Below are positions 1 through 11,660 of a stretch of DNA of 64,000 nt, in pieces. Origin of the DNA: Chaenocephalus aceratus. Lineage: Eukaryota > Chordata > Actinopteri > Perciformes > Channichthyidae. A program made the position numbers and the translations under genes. Position 1 is the first letter of the stretch; each line of letters starts with the position of its first letter. The notes under the pieces were generated by a model. The model saw only the letters and a list, made by a program, of their open reading frames with translations. It was not told where the DNA came from and made no database searches. The stretch is from assembly GCA_023974075.1 (NCBI GenBank), contig CM043797.1:15982178-16046177 (forward strand), given 5' to 3'.

Positions 1-98
1 GTTCTGGTTGGTTTGGTGAATTTCGAGATAAGCTCGTCTGGCAATACGGGAGCTACAATATCCCATAGTGAGACATCGAACGGAGTGTTATGAATGAG
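1..98. repeat. Probable fragment of a MITE-related repeat at the window edge
   Basis: Positions 59-76 (TCCCATAGTGAGACATC core) recur at 337-354 inside the neighbouring palindromic element. The edge sequence therefore probably belongs to a related or abutting copy. The left end is cut off by the window. Confidence 0.35.
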
Positions 99-399
99 AA
101 CTATAGGTTACTTACGTAACCCCAGCATTAAGAGTAACATGAAGTGAGACGTCTCACCAGACGGCCCTCTTTGCTATGGTGAAGCGAGAAGAGGTGCTTA
201 TTTTGAATGACGCATGCGACGTAGCGCAAGCTACTTATAGGGGGTGGATTCCCTGACACTGACGTCAAGATCACCAGCCAATCAGGATTGGCGTAATGAG
301 ATTGATGCTTCTGTTTGCTCCGCGATGAGGCGCATCCCATAGTGAGACATCTCACTTCATGTTACTCTGAGACTGGGGTTACGTAAGTAACCTATAGTT
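99..399. mobile_element. Palindromic MITE with about 58-bp terminal inverted repeats
   Basis: The left arm starts AACTATAGGTTACTTACGTA at 99. The right arm ends with its reverse complement at 399. Arms of about 58 bp (99-156 and 342-399) match with a few substitutions and enclose a 185-bp centre. There is no coding capacity. A target duplication was not resolved, so the superfamily is left open. It sits in nbea intron 1. Confidence 0.75.
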
Positions 400-3300
400 A
401 TCTACTTACATCCTTGATTTTGGACAAGGTGAATATCACCATTCTGGAGCTGATGAGAGAAATGTTTAAGTATGCAATCTTGCTTCTTTCTTAACTGTTG
501 AGAGTTGAACAAGCGCAGTAATGATCAGCAAGATGAATTATATAAAAACGTTATTTGGATCAGTGCATAGACCTGAGCACTGTCCAATACCCAATGCAGC
601 ATTTTTGTCTACAATATACTGATAAAAGAGCAACTCTAATGCTGGAGATATTTTTATTTGTTATCCAAGATAATTCATTTGTGAGTGTGAGACTGACCGT
701 TGAGCGGCCCAGACCAAGCAAGGAGGCAGAGGCAGAACGTCCAAAAATATAACCCGACGTGGGCATTTATTAAAATCATGTGCACAAAGTTCACAGCCTC
801 AATCCTGCTGTTCTCCTTGCACACATCCTGCAGCCACAAGGATCACACACACACACCCAGTTACAAGGAAACAGTACCTAAATACACACATACTAACAAG
901 ACACAGGTGAGGGGGGAGGAGACAACACAGGACACCAGGTGCACACTATCATCAGCCACAGACATCAACATATTATTTGCACCCTGATTACTCTCAACCG
1001 CTGTCATCCTTACACCAGCATAACTACTCTCGGCGCTCTCGCAAACTCCCCTATCTTTTCAGGCGGAGCCGAGGACCCGACCAGCACATGCCAGACGACA
1101 TTCCAATAAATACGGTTTAATCAGTTAAAAAATACTAACTCAATAATTAGTATAAATTATGTGCAAATATGTAATGTCAACTGTACTGTGCAATCACGCT
1201 AATAAAGTGCAATACTACCCGGCCCGAAGCCGTCAGTCCATAGTGACGAAGTTACCTTTGTCACAGTGAGGTTCCATGATTTGAGGCCATGGTGTACAAA
1301 TGATTCTCCGACAGACAATTTCAATCACTCACACCCTAACATTCAATTACACTGCTGACTGCTTTTGGATGAATTTGTTTTGTGTCAAACACAAGTTCAT
1401 TTTCAAGCTAGACCACATCTTATATAAGCCAAACTAACAACACAGCATACAAACATGTTGCCTGGCTTTCATTCATGTATTCTGGTTAGATCCAAAGATG
1501 ACAAAGACGTCCACTTCCAAGCACAACTGTACCAGATAATGATTGTCAGGAAACAGTGCCATATATCTTATTTGCATCTTCACTACCAAGAAGACTTTGC
1601 TTTGGCTGCGTCTGCACTGTGATGACAATACTGTGCTACATTAACAGGCTGTCACCCAGCTGCAGCCAGAGATATGACTTTGCATGTTAGCCTGATCAGG
1701 GATGCAGCTCATCTCCATAGAAATGAGCATGTGTGCACAGGGCATTGTTCCTATGGGGGAGACAACGCATTAACACCCAGGGTAGGTTTGGTTGACTGCC
1801 AACACTAACTCCACCTGGGACTCAGCCTGATTATCATATTGCTGCGGCTGATAATCCAACACACTTTCCATGGCGTTGAACAGGCCTGGTTAACAGCAGC
1901 TCAGTACCTCACTACTACTAACTCATGCTAACAATGTGTATTACCGTATGTAGTGCTACTTAAAGATAGGATTGCACAGTCAGCAGCTATGGCATGTTAG
2001 GTGAAATGTTACAAATGCACCATTCAAAAGAATCCAATGAGTGAAAAGGGATGCTATTCTAATCTTTAACTAATCCTTGACTAAAGAATGTTATAAATAC
2101 ATATTTTAGACTTGCTTTTTGTATTCCTCTTTTATCCATTTCTGTAAACCTCTTGTCTTCAAAGGTGGGTGGAGGAAGGGTGAAGCAAAATTGGACAAAG
2201 TGGAATGTTATCTCATTGCAACAGAGAATTATCATGACAGCAAAACGACAATCACACATCCTGTGATGGGAACAGAATGATATGCTTTTGAAAATACCTG
2301 GAAATAGATCAGCAATGAACAAAATAGCATTGAAGTCTAAATAACAAAAAAATAAATTAAATAAATATGTCCATAGAAAATTCTAGCAAAAGGATGGATC
2401 CATCTGACCTCAATGCTTTTTTGTGAAAATAAATATCTAAACTAACCAGTCTATGAAACGCAAACAACCTTCAGCTCAGTCTAGCAGCTGTTCATGCATC
2501 TATACTGTATGAGGCTGTAAGCACAATGTCTTACTTGTATGCAGCAGCAGGAAGGAAGAACATTATATGCCTAATTTGAGGGATTTGTTAAGCTTTCTGC
2601 CATCTTCATTTTATTATCACAGTTCTCAACAGGATTTTGTACACTTTTCCCCATCATATGGTAGCACATAAACACATACATAAAGTCCTGAAAGACAAGG
2701 CTTCTGGGTCAACCAGGCATCAGTTGTGCCCCCTGGTAAACATCACTCCAAAGACCTGGCACATGCATCCCAGAATGCACCCTGACACATTATGTAGGCA
2801 CCAGTCAAATAATATACCATGAGCACATCTCTGGGGTAATACTGCGCGAGCGAGTAAGAGGGATGAGCATTACATGAAAAGAGTAAAGCATAGGGGAGAA
2901 CAGAGAGACACTCTACCATGGCCATTGTGCAGCTCTTTGAGAAATCTCTTTAAAATCCCCTAAAGGCACTAGCTTTTGGTCATCAATGAAACCACAGAAG
3001 GGTCTGCACCCTTCAACATTTCAATTAAGCTAATGTGTTATGTATAGATAGCTGACCTTCAGCATTATCCTTAATTCCTATTATGGCCCTGTTAATTTAG
3101 AATATGTTTCTTTTACAACTTTATAGTGGTTATAGCCCCATGAGTAGCATGAGAAGTAGGCCTACATAGGAAAGATATTGCTGTTTCTATGATTGTTCTT
3201 TTGTTAATTGATATAAAGACCCAAACCATAAATAACATGGATCAAGGGCATCATGCTTGAAAAAACCAGCACTAAAGGGCATTTCGACAGGACATAAGTA

Positions 3301-3721
3301 GAGCTAGGGGATGGAATAAAATGGACCATAGTTCAGATCAATAACTAAGACACATATTTTAGAATGTATTGCTATGATGTCTAACGAATCCAGAACCAAA
3401 TCGAAATGTCTGTGGCATTTGTCATGCTGCATTTGTTCTTAGGAAAACCATTTCAGTGACATATGTATGCATGCAGTGGGTCTGCAGTGAGGAACAGAAA
3501 CGGCAAGGACCCATTAAGTAATGTTTGAAAATTGTTGGGGGGGAAATTGTGACATTTGCAAAAATGTGCCACTGCCAAGAGGTGATATTGATGTAAGATT
3601 GATCAAGCTGTTCATCTGACTCGACAGCAGCAAAGGGATGGTTCCAGAACAAGTCAAACCATAACTAAAAGCAGCTTAGGCTATACACAAGTCTTCCATC
3701 CATTATATGTACAGTAATGGA
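400..3721. other. nbea intron 1, unassigned
   Basis: No exon with matching splice sites was seen. The block at about 690-1255 is richer in GC, has short CA runs and may be a decayed mobile-element fragment, but no ends were found. The rest is AT-rich unique-looking intron sequence. Confidence 0.5.
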
Positions 3722-3752
3722 TGGAATGTAATGTAATGTAATGTAATGTAAT
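3722..3752. repeat. (TAATG)n pentanucleotide microsatellite
   Basis: About five and a half uninterrupted ATGTA/TAATG units, immediately left of the hAT-like insertion at 3774. Confidence 0.9.
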
Positions 3753-3773
3753 TATACATTTCTACCTATACTG

Positions 3774-4342
3774 TTGATGGGAATTCCGGCTCTTTGAAGG
3801 GAGCCGGATCTTATGGCTCCGTTCCTTTCCGAGAGCCATTCAAAAGAGCCGTTAAAAGAGCCAGGTGTTTTTTAAGTGGCGGTGGAGATTATTTGTTGAC
3901 CCTGCTTTAAATGATATTTTGGCTTTACAAATGTTCCACTCCGCTTTATCATTGCATATGTTTTTTTTTAAGTGCATCCAAATGCTGCTGTGTTTTCGCG
4001 TTTGGCTCATTTTCACCCGAAAAACACGTCGTCTGTACCACTTGTTACGACTTCTCTCTCTCATGTGTATTCCGTTAAGACCCACCCCTACTCTGCCTCT
4101 GATTGGCTAACCCTAACCCACAACATCTCACTCCTCGTGCATAACCAATCAGAGGCACTCCTGCCTAAACCTAACCAATCAGAGTAAGCTTTTTCACTGT
4201 TTACGTAAAGGCGAGTGGATTTATGGCAGGCAGTGTACCAACGATAAAAAGAACGGCTCTCATCAAGTACGACTCGGTTCCCTGCGTTCGTACCAAAGAG
4301 CCGTTCAAAATAATCGGATCCTTCGCGTACGTAACATCACTA
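3774..4342. mobile_element. Non-autonomous hAT-like element, 569 bp, with 8-bp target duplication
   Basis: Perfect 8-bp duplication CTATACTG at 3766-3773 and 4343-4350. Ends are TTGATGGGAATTCC on the left and, reverse-complemented, TAGTGATGTTACG on the right, an imperfect inverted repeat with the shape of hAT ends. Inside are repeated GGCTCTTT / AAAGAGCCGTT subterminal motifs at both ends (3788-3862 and 4252-4309), typical of transposase-binding arrays, and several ATTGG/CCAAT boxes near 4100-4185. No transposase is present. Confidence 0.85.
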
Positions 4343-4879
4343 CTATACTGATTTCCCTTGACAGCTAAGTTTGGCACCATTATGTTTAACTTATTTTCAA
4401 AAAAGAAAAGTTAATTAACTTCGGGCAGCTTTGATTCCATTTTCAATTCATTCCTTATGCATGTCATGTGTGCTTTACCAAAACTCAATTTGCTTTACCC
4501 ACACTATTTGCAATTGCTACAATGACAACGTTTAAATTTGTCTTAAATTGCCAGCATAGAATAATCTTTTAATGTGGAACAACAACATATATTTTTTAAA
4601 TAAAAGTTTAAATGACTTCAGAAGAATGAAACAACAACGTCCACAGAGCAGGAGATGGAAAGACCTCCCTTAAGCCTTCAGCTCCTAACCTCTTTTATTT
4701 CAACCTGATTTAAGTTAAAAAAAAAATGTGAAAGATGCAAATCTGAGAAAGACAAACAACAACATCATATCACAAAGGCAGCTCTCTTCCACCTACAAGT
4801 TTGCCATTTGCAACACAGTGCAGATGTTGTTATTCAAGCATTCATCTAGTTTGACTTTTGTTAAACACTCAGACGAAAC
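4343..4879. other. nbea intron 1, AT-rich, nothing recognised
   Basis: AT-rich intron sequence between two hAT-like insertions. No coding, RNA or repeat signature was seen apart from the 8-bp duplication at its left edge. Confidence 0.5.
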
Positions 4880-5576
4880 TAGGGCTGTACCCGAATATCC
4901 GAATATTCGGTCTAATCTGATGGGAGAGAGATCAGCTGCTGCTGACGAGTCGACACGCAGCTCTGCATAATCACCTGCAGCGGTGAGCGGAGCAAAACAC
5001 ACACTTCAGGTTAGAAAATCACACGTAGCTATTTTAATTACCTCTCAAACTAAACTAGTTATAGATATGTTTATCTTTACTGTCGGGTCACTCATTACTG
5101 GATCAGCGAGCTGCATGATATACTGACGGGCTGTCAGGAGAGAGAGCGCTCCGTTTATTATTCCTGTGTTATTATAAGTTACTGTACACTTTTGAATAAT
5201 GTAGTTAATCTACTATAATTTGTTTGTTTAATATCAAATCATATAAATTAGTTTTAAAGCTCAATAAATAACAAAGAAGACCTCTGACCGGCACTTTTCT
5301 CATTTTGTCCGGAAGATTTAAACTTTAACGGACATGATGACCGGCAACAAAAAATTGTAATAGAGACTCTGGGCACAACAACTATGAAAAGTCACCTGAA
5401 TGCTGTAAGTAGTAGCTTAGCTTAGTTGTTGTCCAGTTGCCATGATGAAGCTGCTTTATCCACCGTTCAAACAGTAGTGTTACACATGATAAAAACATGC
5501 ACGCACGCACCGAATATCCGCTGCTGATTACTACCGAATATCCGGAGCCCGAAAAATGTTATTCGGGAAAGCCCTA
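4880..5576. mobile_element. Non-autonomous hAT element, 697 bp
   Basis: Begins TAGGGCTGTACCCGAATATC and ends with GGGAAAGCCCTA, inverted repeats with CCGAATAT subterminal repeats at both ends (4889-4911 and 5511-5560). Flanked by GACGAAAC (4872-4879) and GATGAAAC (5577-5584), an 8-bp duplication with one change. No transposase frame is present. Its size and TAGGG ends suggest the hAT superfamily. Confidence 0.85.
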
Positions 5577-7066
5577 GATGAAACTATCCTATTTATAGAC
5601 ATAATTACCGATGTATGACAAGATCTATTCAGCGAACATTTTTCATTTAGTCAGATAGCCAGTATAAAACCCTATTTACGATTTGTTTAAATTGCCCAAC
5701 CCCTGGTTCAATTGCACAAACTTCCATTTGTGAATGTTTTAAAACTTCAGAGAAATACTCAACATCACCTTAATCACCTTTAATGATCATCAGTGATTAG
5801 GAGTGTATCGGAGGAACCCCCCTATTCTGTACAAAGATACAAATTGGAATAAAAACGTGGAATTGCAGCAACCTTGAAGGGTCCACAAAATGTTTTACAA
5901 CACATTATCTCAATCTAGATTACAGTTCAGGCTGCCTATACTTGAAAGATTCAAGATCACGCAAACAAAAAGTTGTAAGTCCATGTGGGGAAATGATCTT
6001 CAATTTGTATTTGGTTGACCTGTTCATCATGCTTACCCGAACTGTTATACTCCAGATACATTTTCACACAATGCAGCAATTGGTAATTGGCTTTTTGTCT
6101 GGTGGTTGGACACTGGATGTGCCACCCCCTTTGCAACAAGCCCAAATATACATTCTTTAATTATCGTGAAGCTTGTTTTTACTCACAGCGTGCTGGAGCT
6201 TATCCTAGAAAACCAGTTGGCAAAGGATGAACACTCTCTGGGCAGATCGCCAGTGCATCGTGGGGGCTAACTCAGACAGACAGAGAGTTACTCATTCTCA
6301 CGTACATACCTGTTAGGTATTAGAGCCCTCAATCCTTTTAAAAGTATGTATTTGGATAGCGGACAGTATATCCACAACCAAACAATTAAAAGTCCACTGA
6401 AGGATAGCCGATTCTAGAGAGCTGCACTTTTTGTTTTAATCCGACAGCTCTACTGAACCATCATGACGTTCTTTAAATATACACATGTAATGAAATGAAT
6501 ACAGAAGGAAGATTTAAACGGAGCCTCTCAGAATCAAACCAACTGCCTGAGTTATATGACTTTTGTTTTTCAGGGACTGCATATAACATTATGGATACAT
6601 CTGGCAAATTAACATGATGGACTCAAGTGCTCGTGATAATGAATGTGCATTTTCCTTTCTTAAATAAAATGTTTTATATGGAGATCAGTCAGTATAAGTA
6701 TACGCACAAAGCCTTCCTCTTCACACTTTGATCTTTGACCTCTGGTCTTACAATACATAATGCATTTTCAGAACTATTAAAAGTTGTTAATGATGCATTT
6801 GGTCATTTGCAGAACTTGGTTCAGGACAGATCATCATGATCCTGATTTAATACAAAAAGGTTCTGCAGTGACTTACAGTACTAAACACAATGTGATTATC
6901 AGCATTTAACTGAACTCAAACTCTTTCCCTATACCTTGAGCTTATGATGACTGAAAGCTTACCATGACAAGACCAGACCAGGTCTCTGGAGAGCACATCA
7001 TCTACTAAAAAGCAACTTCCAGCGATTATGGTGCATTTCTCAAGCGAAGCGCTTCATTCACTTGAT
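5577..7066. other. nbea intron 1, unassigned
   Basis: AT-rich intron with no recognised feature. The short frames at 5942-6160 on both strands show no homology and no splice context. Confidence 0.5.
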
Positions 7067-7136
7067 AAATCAAATCAAGTTTTATTTATATAGCACATTT
7101 TTAAAACGATTTTTGGTCGAGCCAAAGTGCTGTATA
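7067..7136 (+). repeat. Retroposon 3' end (TTTATTTATATAGCAC type), copy 1
   Basis: Shares AAATCAAAT, TTTATATAGCACA, ACGATTTTTGGTCGAG and AAAGTGCTGTA with 22741-22810, about 70 bp at high identity. The TTTATATAGCAC core also occurs in the LINE tails at 42783 and 63385. This looks like the 3' end of a family of teleost non-LTR elements, severely 5'-truncated. Confidence 0.65.
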
Positions 7137-8812
7137 TATAATAATTAATTACCTTACAGTAAGGACACGATACAGTAAATACAACAGCACAGTTTGTGCA
7201 GAATATCAGTATGAGGAAAATGACACCCTCTGACCTTAGACCCTCACATCGTACAAGGAATAAAGATTGCCTCCAAACGAAGAGAAGCAGAAATAAACAA
7301 AACATAATCATTTATTTGTGACAATGTTGATTGCTAGGTACTTATGACGGGCGGAGTGGCAGAGTCCTGTTCAGAGCAGATGATCAGATAATCCTCCAGC
7401 GCACTCTGCTGACACCAAGTCCGGAGAGCAGTCACATAGTTCAGGTATGCCAACTCACCGGACATCACATCATCCTTATATTTATTAGGTTTTTGATACA
7501 ACAATAGGTCTCACGTAAAACATCTATTTACAGAGTATATTGATAATATTTATTTGGTTCTGATACTATATTATTGCTCTCAAAAGTGATCAGAAACAGC
7601 AAATTATACTAATCACAGTTCAATATCCATCATTATACCTAACATAAGGGAAGTTGTATTAGCATTTGTAAACTAGTACTGATCATATATAGCAGTATGG
7701 GCATTTAAAATAGTATCTGTCAATTTCTCATTTAGAAATATTTTAATATAAAGCGTTTTTAAAACCTGAATTAAACTATTACATGGTTGTTTTAGTCTAA
7801 GTCAAATAATATGTATTATGCCCAGTAGCCATTTCCCTACGTTTCTCATTTAGGCTAAATGACTTTAGTCCAAGACACCATTCTAGTCCATTCTTTGTGG
7901 CTTAACGATCAATCAATTAAATGAATTCATCAATTTATCGGCCATAATGTTGAAAATCGAATCAATCTACTCCTGCAGAATAATATTTGTCTCCACTGTT
8001 TTGGACAGGCTCAGTGGTATCCAATTTAATATGTTCATCTAAATCTGTAAAATACTCCACAGTCACTGTACCAGTATTTTTTTCTTAAGCAATCCCTTTA
8101 GATAAACAAAAAGTCCCAAGCTACAAACATAATCAGCTAACAGCAGGAGCTTCAAACAAACTGTATTTCTCCATATTTTTAAAGATTGGGAAAAATATGA
8201 AAATATTGATCCTGCGCATGCAAATGGGTAGAGGAGAAGTGGATTGTGTTGCAGTTTCTTTGGGTGTTGTGATGCTTTTTTCCTTCATGAAAACGTTGTA
8301 ATCACTCGTAACTGGTATAACATTTGGGTTAACCAAAGTTCCTGTTCTTTATGAAGAAAAGATCCGTGGCTTTAACACACACCTCTTACTGTCTAAAGGT
8401 GTGAGTGCATGTTTCAGGAAGCTGAAATAAGCTTGGTAATAATCTCTGATTTAATATGACAGTCAAAAGCACCAAGAGTTTCTTTAATGCATCAACCTCT
8501 TTGAGACAGCATGTGAGAACTCTTACTCCCACATGTCATGAGGATTAAGTTGAGGATGTGCCCTGAAAGCTTTTCCTAATGCACACCTCTCTCCATTGTC
8601 CATTAGAACATACGTGACTTTAATGGGGAAGGGAAAGGCTGTTGAGTTACGTGAGTTACACTTTTGTTAGAGAAGTTCATTGAATGATTCACACAAAGTA
8701 ACAATTAGCAAAGTATGAATAATCTCTCTTATTTCCTCATCTTGAAGAAGGCAGTAAGCCAGCTGACAAGTATCATCTGAGTATGGGACAAATCCCCTTT
8801 TTCAAACATCAG
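7137..8812. other. nbea intron 1, unassigned
   Basis: AT-rich intron. The open frames here are short and lack homology or splice context. Confidence 0.5.
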
Positions 8813-9067
8813 CAGTGGTGGTGGCGAAGTCCATAGGGACTTGGCTTGGCAACTGGAAGGTCACCAGTTCAAGTCCCGGAAAGACCAAGTGCTACCGAGG
8901 TGTCCCTGAGCAAGGCACCATTCCCTACACTGCTCCCCGGGCGCCGTACATAATGGCAGCCCACTGCTCCTAACTACGATGGGTCAAATGCAGAGAAACC
9001 GTTTCGTTACATGGTACCTGTACTACGTAATGACAATAAGTTGAATCATCATCATCATCATCATCAT
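8813..9067 (+). mobile_element. tRNA-derived SINE with (ATC)n tail
   Basis: The head at 8813-8880 resembles a tRNA with a B-box-like GTTCAAGTCCC at 8869-8879. The body (CTGAGCAAGGCACC, CACTGCTCCCCGGGCGCC, GGGTCAAATGCAGAG) is the shared core seen in many teleost SINEs. It ends in an (ATC)n simple repeat at 9046-9067. It is not a functional tRNA: the 5' half does not fold into a proper cloverleaf. Confidence 0.75.
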
Positions 9068-10954
9068 AGAGATGTACCTTTCTGATGGTAGGTGCCCATT
9101 TAGGTTCTCATTCTGGTAAAAAGAAAGGGAAATATCAGATCCATTGTATTAGTCAATTTCCCATCTCTGCAGTTCAACAAGAACTCTCTATACATTTTGG
9201 TTTTTAAATAAGAGATTAAGACACCTTTTCATAATAGGGGATCCTGGTCTGAAGTCTGAACATCTAACTACAATTGTTCCATGATGCTCCTTGAAAAAGG
9301 AAATACATTATTATTTCATTACTCCACAAATTGGACCCCATGAGATACTAGGAGGCTTTTGGATCTCCAGGCCCTCTGTACAACACTTCAAAAATATGCT
9401 GAATTTATGACATTTCTGTAGTCATGGTATATTACAGATAGGAGGTTTAAATGACAGCTTTCTCTACCCGCATCCTTTGCTAGCATTATTAATGCAGTTT
9501 GTGATGTCATTTAGATGAAGGGGGAGATATATAACAACTACTGTTGTTTATTTGTCTGCACATCATTTGGGTAAAGTTGTATTTCTGTTTGTAAACACAT
9601 CAAGTAAAGCAAATTGTTAATATATCATTTCAAGTTTAGGCGACTGAGAAATGTTTGGATAAAGTACACTATGTTGTATTCACAAATTAGTTTAAAATGT
9701 AAAAAATGCAAAGAGGAGCAAAAGGCAGCGTTGGCACTGATGTACTGCTTTAATAAAATTGAGAAATTATTCAAAGCAATTCAAATAAGTGTTGAAAAAA
9801 CACTGTAGACTGCAGTGCGTTATTTCTCGTGCACACATGGGAGAAAAAACCTGCAAAGTGAAAGGGGGCAAGGTGTCGGAGACTCGAGCTATTGCAGTAC
9901 AACTCATGTCTGAGCATGCCAAGGGCTACAATTTGTCTTGCTCCTCAAAGTGGATCTCTGTTGTGCCAGAATGGGTTGTAATTCATCTCTAGTGTAGTAA
10001 CAAGGGCAGTCCACCTATTGCAAACAGGCACTAGTGTGGTACTCCTGCAGATAGACAAAAAAGGTATGAAGGAGCTCTACAGTCTCTTCATATCATGTGA
10101 CACTGTACTTGTGGATGAAATAGCCTTTGTTTGGCGACTCTGGTCATACTATCAGTTTAAACCACCAAACAACTTGTACTCACAACTATTAGGTCTCATT
10201 ATTCTCTTACTTTGGCTGCAGTTAATCATACAATTAATTAAGATAAATGACTATCCAGGCCTGTTTAAAAAGTGGAGCATTACAATACCTTACAATATTG
10301 GGTTAATCTCATTAGAGGGTGATTGTGACTACAAAACCCCGCATAAATTAAGAGCAGGTCTAGTATACAACAAGAATATGCATTGTCTTCACAACACTGC
10401 TGAGGAGCTTCACTGGCCACATTATAACCAAACGCTGACCAACAGTAATTCTGGACTCCCAAAAGACACTCTGACAAAACTAGTGATCCCTGGTATTATA
10501 TGGAGACCCTTAGCTCCAGGGCCCCTGCATTATTCCACACACAGCAACAGCAGATGTCCCCTGGCTCTACTCACCCACATCAGTTCATTAAACAAAAAAC
10601 CTCTTCTGATATTTAGTGCTGCACCATCAGGCTAAAGGTATTTATAAAGCCTTTACCTTCACCTTACCTGACATCATCCACATCCTTCATAAGCAGGCAC
10701 GAGGAAGTTGGGACTTTGCTGAACTTCAAAACTTGAGAAAATGTTGTATTCCTAAACTACCCTATCTGTGAACATGTGTGACTTGTAATTGTATCGATTG
10801 TGGTTTACTCTCACATATCCAGGAGTGGGCCTATTAGCACTGCATAATAGAATACTCGTTTGCACAGTTTTGAGGTTAAAATAGTGTTTGCCAACATTAC
10901 ATTCAATTGTTGCCACTGAACAGTATTCTCTTTACAAAAAGGGGGGGGGCTTAC
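9068..10954. other. nbea intron 1, 5' part
   Basis: AT-rich intron adjoining the nbea exon 1 donor. The run of nine G at 10941-10949 is, in the nbea sense, a C9 tract right after the donor GTAAG. A plus-strand open frame of 205 codons at 10018-10635 lacks an ATG at its start, homology and coding character, and is not called as a gene. Confidence 0.5.
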
Positions 10955-11227
10955 CAAATTCAGCACCGTTTCAACAATATCCCTGTTGTTAACTTCTCCA
11001 ACCTGGATCAGTCCGATGACAACAGCAAATTTCATTTTGATATTCCGGATTGGAACCGATGGATTGATAACCCCAGCCGGGAACACCACTGAACCTGAGC
11101 CGGACATCTTCGTTGTCTCCCCGGCGGCAGCGGAGACTGCAGCTGCGTGCTGCCTGTGACCTGGAGGAGGTTGTCGGTCCGAGAGAGACATAGAGCCGGG
11201 CATTGTCACCGGTCTCTCGCTTGTCAT
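10955..11227 (-). CDS. nbea: nbea (neurobeachin) first coding exon, partial gene
   Basis: 91 codons in phase 0, ending at donor GTAAGC. The tail reads SGSGSVVFPAGVINPSVPIR then NIKMKFAVVIGLIQVGEV and NNRDIVETVLNL, nearly identical to the neurobeachin N-terminus (INPSVPIRNI, MKFAVLIGLIQVGEV, NRDIVETVLNL). Neurobeachin is a very large BEACH/PH/WD40 scaffold in neuronal membrane trafficking that also anchors protein kinase A. ATG 11225-11227 is the most distal in-frame ATG; alternatives lie at residues 9, 13 and 41. The first 40 residues are Ala/Gly/Ser-rich, as is usual for this family. The remaining exons lie beyond position 1. The minus-strand frame running on to 10811 is intron read-through. 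Confidence 0.93.
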
Positions 11228-11660
11228 GTCCACCCAAGCCGGGTGGTTATAAACCGGTCACACGCTATCTCCTTGCAATAAATCCAATCACTGCTCTGGA
11301 GATCCAAAATAAATGAAAGAGAGGAACACTCGCGAAACCGCGAAAAACAAAACAGAAGCAATCAATCACTCTGTCAGTTAAATCCAATCCGGAGAGTCCC
11401 GGTAAGAGAGTCCGCTGTGTTGTAGGTACCAGCCGGTAAACTGAGCAGACTGCCCCGCGCTGTGTATGTGAGAGTGCCGCTCTCTCAATGCGCGTCTCCG
11501 TCTCTGTGCTGCTGTCACCGCCATGTTGCCGCCCCCTGCCTGCGGTTCAACACGCCTGCGCTGAGATGATGGAGCTTGAGAGCCGAGCAGGACAGCCGCT
11601 TCCCCTGCACCGAACAGGCGGGACCGGCAGAGTGTGGAGTGCTACCCGGAGCTAATAGCA
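11228..11660 (-). promoter_or_regulatory. nbea 5' UTR and CpG-rich promoter
   Basis: GC- and CpG-rich DNA (clusters of CGCG, CCGG and GCGC between about 11330 and 11640) in otherwise AT-rich surroundings, immediately upstream of the nbea start codon. This fits a CpG-island promoter. No convincing TATA box at a proper distance was seen, and the exact start site cannot be fixed. Confidence 0.65.

Noticed and set aside
8813..8885. Possible tRNA gene
   Set aside because: B-box-like sequence only; the rest fits the head of a SINE followed by a conserved SINE body and simple-repeat tail.
10018..10635. 205-codon plus-strand open frame in nbea intron 1
   Set aside because: No ATG at its start, no recognisable domain, hydrophobic runs explained by AT-rich composition, no splice or promoter context.
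10811..10954. Minus-strand frame continuing past nbea exon 1
   Set aside because: Read-through of the donor GTAAGC into intron; homology to neurobeachin stops exactly at the splice site.
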